This document shows positions 1 to 10,223 of a stretch of 64,000 nucleotides of DNA, in pieces. Source of the DNA: Macropodus opercularis (lineage: Eukaryota > Chordata > Actinopteri > Anabantiformes > Osphronemidae). The stretch's first letter is position 1, and each line of letters opens with the position of its first letter. The stretch is taken from assembly GCA_030770545.1 (NCBI GenBank), contig CM061106.1, positions 3,188,001-3,252,000 of the forward strand, written 5' to 3'. Below the pieces are notes generated by a model that was given only the letters and a program-made list of their open reading frames with translations, did not search any database and had not been told where the DNA came from. Both the position numbers and the translations under genes were made by a program.

Positions 1-954
1 CCAGAACTGTAGCAGTGATCCAGCAGAAGACTGGGATGTGACACATGATCTGGAGGCTTCGTGATGTCTTGATGTGGGAGACGATAGTTGTGGCCTGCTG
101 CTCATCTCTGAACCTCTTCCTGAAGTACTGCTCCTTCTGTGGGTCAGTGAACCCTCTGACCTCTGTCACCATGTCAACACACCCAGGAGGGATCTGATTG
201 GCTGCTGCAGGTCGTGTGGTGATCCAGAGGCGAGCAGCACGGAGTAGTTTTCCACTGATGAGTTTCTTTATCAGAACGTTTACTTCATTCGACTTTGTTA
301 CATCAGTAGAACTAAGGTCATCAACATTAAGGTTCAGGTGAAGGTGACTCTCGTCCAGTCCATCAAACACAAACAATAGCTTGAACTCGCTCTTGTCATA
401 GTTGGTGTTTCCTGATGACTGTAGAGCTGTAAAGATGTGATTCAGAGCCTCTTGGCTGATGGACTTTGTTTCTGGGTTACATTTATGAATGAGCTCTGCC
501 AAACTAAACTTCTGTCCCATCAGTAGATTCAGCTGACGGAAGGTGAAGGGGAAAATCAGATGCACGTCTTGACTGGACCTTTGTTCGGCCCAGTCCAACA
601 CGAACTTGTGCACAAGGATTGTTTTTCCAATTCCAGCGATTCCGTTGGTCAGCACTGTTTTGACGGCTCTGCCGTCTCCAGAGGGGTGTTTGAACATGTT
701 GCTGGGTTGGATCGGATCCTCTGAGTCCATTTGCTTTCTTGGCTTTTCCATCTGATGGATTTCATGCTGTGTGTTCATCTCTATGTGACCCGTGGCTGTG
801 ACGTACAGCTCTGTGTAGATAGTGTGTAGCTGCTGTGCGTCCTTCTTCTGTGTCCAGCCTTCTCGTATTAAGGGAAACCTGTCACTGAAGTGTTCCTGGA
901 GCTTCTGTTGATAGTATGTGATGTGTCGTGGTTGTGGTACTGGAATCATTCCAT
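1..954 (-). CDS. NLR-A exon 3 (partial): FISNA-NACHT exon of a fish NLR
   Basis: Seen: on the minus strand a polypyrimidine-AG acceptor ends at 955 and one open frame (first two bases finish a split codon) runs from 954 to the window edge with no stop. It contains Walker A GIAGIGKT near 618-642, a Walker B-like LFVFDGLDES, and LWITTRPAAANQIPP, in the order of a NACHT ATPase. The first 80 or so residues resemble the FISNA segment that precedes NACHT in fish NLRs. Known: these proteins are cytosolic innate sensors that oligomerise through NACHT. The exon is cut by the window; the rest of NACHT and any LRRs lie to the left. The first 237 bases are far closer to NLR-B than the rest of the exon. 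Family call is firm; receptor specificity is unknown. Confidence 0.88.
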
Positions 955-2199
955 CTGGGTCAAAGACAAACAGAAAACATCACTGAGTATGTACAGTGGG
1001 TTTCTCAGTGTCAGGGTTGATTGTTTTTTCAGAAACATGATCTGTAAGTGAGTTTGTAGCCTCTGTCTTTAATGTCAAGATAGATCGATGCCCCAAAACA
1101 AAGAGTCCTGTGGTGCTTTTCCCTGATCTGATTTCAAGTGTTGTCTTGTCAGACTTAGTTCAAATGAGGTAGATGAACCAGATAAAATCATGTGCAAAAA
1201 ATTTTGTTCTACTTTTAAACGTGTGGGTTCTGAATTGATGCAGCTTAAATTCTGAACATTTTATGAATGAACGCTGGTGATTTTTTTATTATATTGTTAC
1301 AAACTGGGGCTTGACATAAACTAATACTAAAGTTGGAGAGTCGCACTATGACTGACTGTGCAGCGAACCCAAACGCATCATCAGAACTGACATGACTACA
1401 CTTGAAACAGTGCATTTAATATAACTTAATGAATAAAGAACATGAAACAATTAAATGCAGGAGTTCTTAACCACGACTAAACCAGAAAAACTCTACTTTA
1501 AGGACTTAAACATGACTTGAACACACTGATAAGTAAACCCAGAGGCTCACTGCACATCCCAGTTGGTCGCTGGAGCATTTGACTTGACTTACATGACAAA
1601 GAACTAAAGAGACATAACAGACTAACAAAGACACAAAGAATGGAAGCTTAAATAGAACTAAAGAGGAAATAAACACAGATGTAATCACTAATTATACAAG
1701 GAGAACGTGACATCACAAGACAGACAGAAAACCTGGATCCCTCAGAGCCGGACTGTAACATATATATATTTTTAAATATACATTGCTAAGCGTAAGAACA
1801 TCGCAAATTAAAACGTGACCGTTTTTACTAGGAAAGAGCATTAGCTCAGATTTGTAATTTTGTTTTCTGTGTTGCACAATTTACCTTGTCTTTTGTGAGA
1901 TGTGGGATAAGTAAAGACTCCAAGACGTTCGTGGTTTATCTAAACAAATGTCTGTGCTGCTTTCAGAACAGACAAAAATGACCAAAATGACCAACTGAGA
2001 ATCTGTCACATTGTCATATTTGCATTATATGCGTGTGACAAACAATTCACCCTTGCAACAGACTCAGGAGGTGCTGATGGGACTAATAAGGCAGCTAAGC
2101 ATTGACCATGTGAGAGTGGGGATCACGCTTCATGCCATTCAGTGGGAACCTGCTAAAAGCTTGCTGAAATTACACATCACCAGCATCTAGGCTGCTCCA

Positions 2200-2395
2200 T
2201 CTGCATGTACACGTGGTAGTTTTATACATCTTCATGTCTATTTGTATATTCTTTACATTCCAGTTTGTTTACATTTGAAACCACTACACACTTTCTCTGT
2301 TTTGGCTCCTTATACAGTTTTTCATATGTGAGCTGCTGAACAAGGGAATTTTCTCCATGTGGGATTAATAAAGCCTCTCATCTTATCTGGGAGTT
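2200..2395 (+). repeat. Non-LTR retrotransposon 3' tail
   Basis: The stretch ends in TGTGGGATTAATAAAGCC followed by CTTATCT-type sequence. This is the same kind of 3' end as at 6655, 20830 and 61897. No coding part remains. It is a 5'-truncated LINE fragment inside an NLR-A intron. Confidence 0.45.
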
Positions 2396-3171
2396 TGGGG
2401 TTGGGAAGGTTTATGTTGTCAGTAGGACAGTAACAGAACCGTCCACTCATAAGAGCTGAGTGAACTTCCTGATCGACCTCTTGCTTTTTGTTGTCTTCCT
2501 GTTTTATTTTGCTGTTGGGTTATGGCCACATCTTGTACTTGATGGAGTTCATGGTTTCTGCCCAAGTCCAGCTTTTAGCTGTCACCAATAGTCTGGATGA
2601 GGACACACACACTGTGACGTCCTCCATCAACAGCATCGTTGTCCCACAGCAGAGTCAGTTCTAACAATTACACACTGTGGTTCACAGCCAACAGCCGAGG
2701 TCAGAAAGAGGACAAAGAGAGTGAACAGTGCTCAGAGCTGCACATGGGATAAACTAAGCAGCCAGAGCACCACTAAGAGGACGGAGCGCCACAGAAGCAA
2801 CACCACGTCAGGTCCACTGTCAGTGTGTCTCCATTTAAAAGTGTCACTAGTTTGAGGATACGTTCACATTGTCGACACAGAAGACAAGTGGTTTGGAAAG
2901 AGGAGCCAGAGAAGCTTTACACACACACAGAGAAACAGCCCCTCCCTCGACTGAGGTGGAGGCCTCAGACTCAACCTGCCTCCATCTACCAGGCTGCCCT
3001 TTCATCTGTTCCAGAGAAAAACCAAGACCACTTCACAAGCCCCATGAAGGACACACTAACAACCTGTAACGGTGGAGGAGCAGTCACAGCAGATGAGAGT
3101 TCCCTCCTCCTCATTAGCCTCAGTCCTTTGTTAGTAACGAGCCTGTTCTGTACAGTGTGGCGTGAAACCAG

Positions 3172-3647
3172 TGTAGTGGAAAAAGTCCCTGCATATTTGT
3201 AGTGGAATATATATTTAGCACATATGCATTTAGTTCAGGCTAAAGGGTTTAGAATAGAGTAGAACAGGTCCTGTCTAGGCTGTGCAGACTTGCTGGCCTT
3301 GGGTCTGAAGACAATCTGGCTTTTAGACAAAACAGTCTGGGCTGTTGAACAAAGGAATTTGGACATACAAGTCTTGGTATGAAATCTTAACATTCTGACG
3401 CTTGTTCAGGGTTTAAAAACCACCTCCCTAGAATGAGACGGGGGAGATGTGAGCTGTGCTGGGCTGGGAGACACAGCCAGCGTCTCCCAGCCTGGGCTCT
3501 GTCCTTCCCCACGCGTCTGTGAGCAGGTGACTGTTTCTGCTTTTGCATATTTTCTCATCTCACCACTGAAAATAAGTTCATGTTTGATTATTTGAACCTA
3601 ATGCTGCCTCGGCTTGAATTCTTCTGAGTTGGGACATCTCTGACCTA
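3172..3647 (+). repeat. Solo LTR of the TGTAGTGG ERV-like family (degraded)
   Basis: It begins TGTAGTGGAAAAAG and carries the family core: TTTAAAAACC, the GGGAGACACAGCC block, and an AATAAG variant of the polyadenylation signal. It ends at GACATCTCTGACCTA, without the ACTACA terminus of intact copies. It is the closest relative in the window of the antisense LTR at 63210-63716. No clear target-site duplication was found, in keeping with loss of its 3' end. Confidence 0.7.
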
Positions 3648-4341
3648 AGCAGCTTTCCAGACATCATCGTCTGGGTGACTGAATCCTCACTGAGATCTCA
3701 TGGATGTCGGTACCAAACCCGTCAGTCTACCACACACTGCAGACCAAGCAAAGCCTTGTTAGTCCTGTTCACTCATTACTCTCCTGTATCTTGGTAAATA
3801 TTCACAATTTTCTCCTGCTCAGTATGGGAAGCTTGTTACCATAAACATTAAACCTACCTTGTTTCAGATTCAATAGAAAATGGCTTCCTAGCTCCCAGTG
3901 AAAGCTGGAGGTCACTGTTTAAACATTAGCTCATGAACGAGACTGATGCCTGAGGATGTGCTTGACCTGGTGATGCAGCTTCAGCAACTGCGTCATGCAA
4001 CATTATCACCGATATGACAGCTTACTGTCACTTCCATCCAACATGATGAAACCTTTCACTCTGCAGCAGGAACGAGATGATGGTGACGACCTGTAGACAA
4101 TTAGACTAAAAGCTGGAAATGCTATGAATTAATAATTTAACAAGATCATACTTTTCATCTTAGATTTATTTAAATTATTCACTGAACGTTTTATGTTTCA
4201 GTCTCACGGTTTTGTATTGTTTTTTCATTGAGATTTTCTGTTTGCTTTGACGTCTGTCTGTCATGTCTAAAACCAAATATTCCATCTTCAGAGATTCAAC
4301 GTGACTAATCAGATGTGAACCAGATATGACAGCAGCTTTAC

Positions 4342-4425
4342 CTTCGTGCTGACTGCTGTCACTGGGAGAAGATAAAATCTGAGAGGAGTCGGAGGAAGGT
4401 TCACCGTCTGCAGCATCCTCCACAT
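4342..4425 (-). CDS. NLR-A exon 2: acidic/serine linker exon
   Basis: An 84-nt exon bounded by ...CTGTCTGTAG and GTAAAG, phase 1 at both ends. It therefore fits in frame between the PYD exon and the FISNA exon. It encodes about 28 residues rich in Asp, Glu and Ser (DVEDAADGEPSSDSSQ...). Short linkers of this kind are common between the N-terminal module and FISNA in fish NLRs. No catalytic role is expected. Removing it would keep the frame, so it could be skipped. Support is splice sites and phase only. Confidence 0.6.
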
Positions 4426-4856
4426 CTACAGACAGAGAAACAACATGAACCAAAAGCCTTCATTTGTTTCAGATACTTGAAGTCAAAGCAGTTAAACAGA
4501 ACAAGGAAACTACAGCATCATCGTCCTACAGGAGGCTACAGTCATTTCATTAGTGTCTGTTCTCTCTTTGTGGTTAGTGTTTGGTTAAGTGAGTTTTCTC
4601 TCTTTCATCCTGTTCATATCATCAGGCAGCTCTGGAGGTTTTCATTGTGGTTTTTAATTTATATACTTCCCTCTGGAGTCAACTTCTTTGAGCCAAGTTT
4701 AAAACCTCAACTATCATATGATTATCATTGTCATAATATTACAGACTGGTGAGCGTTGACTCCTTTGAACCACTTTTACTTCTAGTTCTGACTGATGACA
4801 TGATGCATGTCTCAGACTGGAGGGACGTTCATGTCTGTTGTGTTGCTGTATCTCAC

Positions 4857-5112
4857 CTTCTGCTCCCAAACGTTTCATCAGATCCTTCCTGTTCATCTTC
4901 TCTAAGATGATGATGGTCACCTTCACAGCATCATGTGTGTAGGTCTGTAGCATCAGCTCCACTGTTCTTGTTCTTGTTGCTTTGTTCAGTAATGATCTTG
5001 GGATGGTCTGGTGGCCTGAGAGGCTTTCACTCTGATTTAGATGAAACCTGAATGTCTCAAAGTCATTTTCTACCAATTCTTTCAGCACCGTCAGAAGGTT
5101 GTGTGCTGTCAT
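4857..5112 (-). CDS. NLR-A exon 1: pyrin-like (PYD) domain exon
   Basis: ATG at 5112 opens a frame of 85 codons plus one base before the donor GTGAGA at 4856. The sequence (MTAHNLLTVLKELVENDFET, then ...ILEKMNRKDLMKRLG) has the helix spacing and hydrophobic pattern of pyrin domains of fish NLRPs, including the 'EL...F..F...L' first helices and the terminal 'MNR.DL...L' helix. Known: PYDs form homotypic filaments with ASC-type adaptors. The phase-1 end matches the linker exon and then the FISNA exon, so 5112 to 1 reads as one gene. A 5' non-coding exon may exist. The frame continues past the donor by chance. Confidence 0.78.
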
Positions 5113-5421
5113 TGTGACAACCTGGTCAAAAACATAAACACTGTTAATCTGCAGGAAGATTAAGCATCATCATTACTCATCATTCAAGTCTCAGCAACTT
5201 TCAAACCACACATTTAACTGAACCTCTAGACTAAACTTCTATGTCTTCCGTCATGTGACATCTTGACTCTTTCTGAGCTAATGAACCACCCTTCTTGTTA
5301 CGAACTTGCTGTGACTAGGACAGACAGAAAATGCAGGGCTACTACATGCAGGAACTTCTTTACAGCGTTCCATGGCGGCAGAGTCACTACTTGTGGAGCC
5401 TATAGCAAATAAACACACTAA

Positions 5422-6012
5422 TGTCGTTGTTGACGAGATTTTCAACTGAAAGAATTCAGTCAAACACAGCACTGAGATTCAAAACAATACAAATGATTTA
5501 TTCTTGTAAGTGGTGTAAAAATATACAGAAGGCAGATATATACGTTTCCTCCCTGCAGGGGTAAAGCTGCGGGGAAGGACGGAGCCTGGCCAGGAGACAC
5601 CAGCTGTGTCTCCCAGCACATCTCCTCCTCTCATTCTAGGGAGTTGGTTTTTAAACCCTAAACTTGCGTCAGTTGCAGTGAAGCAATTGTCCAAATTTGG
5701 TCCTCGATCCTGGTTATTTTAGATTAATGACTGCGGGAACACGCCAGGTCATTTCGACCTGACGTGTTCCCGGAGCAGTCACACACGCCAAGAACTTTCA
5801 CAATATGAACTTTCCAGATGTGGGAGAGAGCATCCTGTTTATGCCAGAACAGGGGTTTAAACCCTAGACACAGAAACTCTGTAAACTCATGGCCTGACTA
5901 TCTTACTTCATGCTTGCACTTATGAAAGACTATTCCTATTAATACATACAAATTTCATCCTATTCATTCTGAGCATATATTACAATCCCGAGTACACACA
6001 TTTTCCACCACA
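5422..6012 (-). repeat. Solo LTR (TGTAGTGG family), antisense to the plus strand, TSD CTAA
   Basis: Read on the minus strand it starts TGTGGTGGAAAATG and ends AACAACGACA. Collinear blocks match the 609-bp LTRs at 34108 and 40557 (TATATGCTCAGAATG, GTTTAAAAACCAACTCCC, GGGAGACACAGCTG). The plus-strand bases CTAA at 5418-5421 and 6013-6016 flank it as a 4-bp duplication. It is diverged from the intact pair, so it is older. Its orientation would drive transcription towards the PYD exon of NLR-A, whose ATG lies 309 bp away. Confidence 0.85.
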
Positions 6013-6167
6013 CTAACACATAAAAAGTCACTGCAAACGCAGGAATTATTGATAAAGAGTAATGTTCAAACAAGGTTCAAAATATGTAGAACATTCAAAG
6101 TCAGGACTGAGAGAACTGACCATTTTAAATTTAAACAGCTGATCAGCAGCAGGGACAACAGGAGCAG

Positions 6168-6655
6168 TTGGCCACGAGCGCGACCTCACTGACTGAGAAC
6201 CGGACCACAGCAATCAAAGACACACACAAAGGAAGATTTCAGGAAGGCCAGAAGGCCAGTTCTGTCCTGGGCTCCACTGGACTCTGGAGGAGGATGTTGG
6301 CCAAGCTGAGGTCCATCATGGACGATGCTTCTCAGCCACTGCACCAGACAGTGGAGGCTCTGAGCTGCTCCTTCAGTGGAGACTGAACTACCCCCAGTGT
6401 AGGATCCTTCATCCACTGCTGTTAGACTCTACAACCAACCAGTCTAACAGCCACCGTGCAGATAATCTGCTGTAGTTGATCTGGGACTTTATGTTCAGTG
6501 TCTGGTATTTGGAACAGTCGTACATTTGTATAATGGATCTTGTTCTTTGCTCCACTTTCATCCTTTCACTTCTTGCTGATTGTTTGTAGCTGTGGTAACA
6601 GTTGAATTTCTCAACTGTGGGATCAATAAAGAATGAGCTTATCTTATCTTATTAC
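6168..6655 (+). mobile_element. LINE 3' end fragment
   Basis: A frame containing MDDASQPLHQTVEALSCSFS resembles the extreme C terminus of LINE reverse-transcriptase proteins. It is followed by untranslated sequence and a tail GTGGGATCAATAAAGAATGAGCTTATCTTATCTTATT. A second copy with the same order lies at 20476-20833. The fragment is 5'-truncated and non-functional. Confidence 0.65.
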
Positions 6656-6905
6656 ACACAAATCCTAGCCAAATCGTCTCACAGTAAGACACAGGCAAAA
6701 CTCAGTAGGCCTGAGCAGAGAATTAAGAGCTTCAGTTGTGATCAGTTCACGTTTTCTCAGTCTTAGTAACTGTATCGCTGCTTATTTCACTGTTTGTGTA
6801 ACGCTCCCGCTAGATGTGTGAAATCGCAGGCACAACACAGACAAGCTACACAATCTTGCTCTGCTGTGTTCTTGGAATTAGACCTGGTGTGAGGTCAGAA
6901 TAAAA

Positions 6906-7478
6906 TTAAAAGAAGAGCAGTATACAGAGTGTGCAAAGAGCCAAGTGCAACCAATTGAAAGTGTAACAGTCGGGGGGGTCATCTTGGGGGATGGGACCAC
7001 TGTTCAGCAGGATGACTGCTGTGGGGAAGAAAATGTTCTTGTGCTGTGAAGTCCTGGTTCTGAGAGGCGAGGGGCTTAAAGTGATCATGAGTGAAGTGAG
7101 GTGTTTGCTGCCATCCTGGAGAGAAGGCAGGCAGCAGCCCATCACCTTCTCAGCAGAGTGGATGATGCGCTGCAGCTCGGCTTTGTCCTTGGCTGCAGCA
7201 AACCAGACTGTAATGTAGGATGTGAGGATGGATTCGATGATGGCAGAGTAGAAGTTCACCAACATCTTCACAGGGAGGTGGGACTTCTTCAGCTGAGGGA
7301 GCTGATGTTCTGCTCCCACTGGAGCTCCTGGGTGGTGATGGCACCCAGGATGATGACATGTTTGTGTAAAACACAGAACACAGGAAGCAGAGAAGTCCCT
7401 GTTTTTGTTCAGCAGCAGTGTCAGCTCTTCCATTTTGTTGAAGTGATGACGCACTTGCAGAAGAACGCACAGTGGCAA
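6906..7478 (-). pseudogene. LINE reverse transcriptase C-terminal relic
   Basis: A 190-codon minus-strand frame carries NFYSAIIESILTSYITVWF, then QRIIHSAEKVMGCCLPSL and a final RTRTSQHKNIFFPTAVILLN. This is the conserved C-terminal region after the palm domain of jockey/L2-type LINE polymerases. A shifted frame on the same strand (7150-7500) continues the homology upstream, so there is at least one frameshift. No endonuclease or YXDD core is visible here. A dead 5'-truncated copy. Confidence 0.75.
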
Positions 7479-7537
7479 AACATTCTGCCCTGACGATCAA
7501 AGCAATCGGGCAACAATTTTTGGTAATCGCAAAATAT

Positions 7538-7605
7538 TCGCATTAGGGGTTTAAAACCCGCTCCCTAAAAATGCTTCCTCAGCTTGAATTCTTCTGAGTT
7601 GGGCT
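7538..7605 (+). repeat. Short fragment of the TGTAGTGG-family LTR
   Basis: GTTTAAAACCCGCTCCCTA and then CTCAGCTTGAATTCTTCTGA match two separated blocks of the 3172-3647 LTR, with the sequence between deleted. A small relic. Confidence 0.5.
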
Positions 7606-8950
7606 GGAATCCCACCCACTGGACAAAAGCATAGAAGCTGCATGTTTGACCCCGTGGGTCACTGTGTTTGTAACTGTAAAACGATTCAAGCATGTCTCAG
7701 GTGAGGTGAGATGAGGTCGGGTGTGCTGAAGGTGGTATGGCCATAAGCAAGAAGCCTGATTCAACACAACCCAACTTCAGGCTGTCACGCTGAGCACTTG
7801 TTTAGGTGTTTTGTCACACATGCCAATTGGTGGGTAGTTGTGGCTTGTTACAGACTCAAATAATGTACATGTAAAGACACATTCTCTGCACAAGACAATT
7901 TCTCTGCAGTCTACATGGCAGCATCTCTCCTCAAAGCTGCAGCGCCATGATTTGGGCAACTTCCAAAACCTGCGTCAGAGCTGGAGACTCAACAGAAGAC
8001 ATGTGTGCAGCTTGACACTAGATGAGAGATGTGTCAGAGTTTGACAAACGCTTTCAAGACGTTGTTTTACTGGAACCAGTCGCTACATTCATGTGCTACC
8101 CTTTTTGGGATGATGCTGAGGTTGATTCAATATGTGTTCATGCAGTAATGCAAGATACATCAACCTATATTCTAAACATAAAGAATACTCAATATATTTA
8201 TAAATAAATATGTTTTGCATTTTTATAGTAGGTAAATCATTTTGACATGGTCATTTTATACGTAGCTCACGCGCTGAAAAAGTGTGGGCACCTCTGCATT
8301 AAAGTATAGTTTGAAACACACACATCAAGTTTACAGAATAGTAGAAGAGAACCCAGACACAGGTCATAAAACCTTATGTAAAAGATGGGGTCTAAGCAGA
8401 AAATCAGATAAGTTGGGAGTGAAACATGTGAATGTCTGTAGAAGGAATGTGCTTAGATCCATAGGTTATGGGGCCACACAGCAACGGAGAAGATAAGACA
8501 CCAATAAAGCACCAAGGAGACGAAGACCAGACCACGACATCAGGATCCGGTTACACCACAGAAAGATGCTCTGTCCAGCATAAAAGTGTGGGTCGAGGGA
8601 CAGACAGTGTCAGTCAGACTTCGTGCCCTGACTATATGCTGTATAGTATAGAGACAGACTGACCCAGGCCTGTAAATTATTATTCTTCAAGTTTGAAATA
8701 AAAGCAAGACTGATTTTTATCAGACGTTTCTCCTCATCATTCAACGAACGCGCAGAGCTGGGATTGGGAGAGCAGCTCAACATCAACTTAAACCTAAAGC
8801 CCATATACAAAACTAAACGGCTGTTCAACTTAAAGCCCTGCTCACTAACATGATTCTAACTGTCAAACATCTCCCACTTGGCAGAGTCTCAACAGAGGGC
8901 TGCTTAATCTAAAGCCTGTGCCCACAAACCGAGGACATCAAATGCACGAC
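7606..8950. other. No gene recognised
   Basis: Only short chance frames are present, on both strands. AT-rich stretches and one AATAAA (about 8697) occur, but no exon with family similarity was found. Confidence 0.5.
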
Positions 8951-9376
8951 ACTCAATCACACATGAACGATTACTACACTACTATTTTAATAATCAAAGA
9001 ACATGCATACAAAAGGGGAAGACACACAAGCTCAGGTATCACAAACACAAGTAAAACTAAATACAAACACATTCAAGTAGAATCCTAACACATTCCAACA
9101 AATACTACCATAGTCTAACACTTTCAAACTAAACCTAGCAAAGTCAAGCACTTACAAAAAGACAAAAAGTACACTGTGAACTAAACAGGAATCACTAACA
9201 CAAGGGCCAGAACAGTTGTAACCAGCAAAGACACAGAGAACAACTTAAATACAAACAAACAGGAAATTAAAAATAAGGTGCAAATCATAAACACAAAAGA
9301 CAGAAACCAGGAAGTAACAAAAGAAAGAAAGGTGAACAAGAGTGCCCTCCAGCGCTTGGAGGGCAAAACTGTCACA
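8951..9376 (-). repeat. Gypsy-type LTR fragment
   Basis: On the minus strand it starts TGTGACAGTTTTGCCCTCCA and continues with a CGCTGGAGGGCACTC segment. This parallels the start of the LTR ending at 30965 (TGTTACGATTCGGCCCTCCA, then AGAGGGCGCTC). The remainder is the same A/C-rich plus-strand sequence type. The left end was not located, so the start coordinate is approximate. Confidence 0.5.
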
Positions 9377-10151
9377 CATGTGGACCCAAAAGAGCTGGAT
9401 GGACGGATGTTCCAACAAAAGCTTTAATTAAACAAACCTAAGTCCATGAACAAACAGAGAGCAGGACTAACAGAAAGCTAAAAACAAGGCAACTGAGGAA
9501 ACTAAGGCAAACAAGGACTATGGCAGAACTATGAACAGGCTGAACTAGGGGACATTAAACCAGAGTTTTACGTGTGTGGGTTCTGTGGAGGGCAGGAAGC
9601 GCAGTTTGAAGCATGGTACAGGGTGTAGAGCTGGAAGGTGAAGCGACGAGCAGGTAGTTGAACTGGTGACAAACTGGCAACCGGAGGAGTGAATGAGTTG
9701 AACTATAAATACGGCTGGAAAAACACAAGACCAGGCCAAGGACCAAGACAAAACAGAACCTGGATTATTAACAACTGAATGGTTGGAGTTGTCTGAGGTC
9801 AACAGGAGTGAACCAGATGTGTAAGAAGCAGAAGGAGCATGTTGTTGATCCAAAGAACAAAGGTTTAAGAAGACAGAGAAACAAATGGACCAGAAATACT
9901 CTGAGCCACAGAACGTAACTACAGTCCTGCTTCAGCAGCACAAGATTCACAACAGGGGGCTACTCACAGTAGACGCAACATACATTAATCAGAAGCTGTA
10001 AATGGTTGTTTAGCTACTGAACCAGAACAGCATCAACAAGAATTCACTAAATACAAAGTCCTTAATTCTCTGCTCAGAGTTGTGTCTCAAGTTCGATAGA
10101 CAGAGGATCCAAACTAAGCTCTGCAGCTGATAAACTCATAACAACACTTAC
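9377..10151. other. Repeat-like sequence, no gene recognised
   Basis: A-rich plus-strand sequence resembling retroelement flanks. The 102- and 63-codon minus frames here have no family features. Confidence 0.4.
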
Positions 10152-10223
10152 TGACAGTTTGTCAAAGGTTTGACCAAGAAGCAACTGAGGCAACAAGCTA
10201 CAGGCTGTGATGATGGTGAACAT
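10152..10223 (-). CDS. Possible signal-peptide exon of an immune-type receptor
   Basis: ATG at 10223 opens MFTIITACSLLPQLLLGQTF, a typical hydrophobic leader. A donor GTAAGTG follows after 24 codons. Leaders of this look are common in fish Ig-superfamily receptor genes. No matching V-domain exon was found to the left before 6 kb. It is either an orphan exon or part of a gene I cannot follow. The phase-0 end is unusual for V-set leaders, which normally end in phase 1. Weak call. Confidence 0.25.

Larger units (their letters stand above)
955..4341 (-). other. NLR-A intron 2
   Basis: Phase-1 intron of about 3.4 kb joining the linker exon to the FISNA-NACHT exon. It holds a LINE-type 3' tail (about 2200-2395) and an LTR (3172-3647). 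I recognise nothing in 955-2199, 2396-3171 or 3648-4341. Open frames there are short and lack family similarity. Confidence 0.6.
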
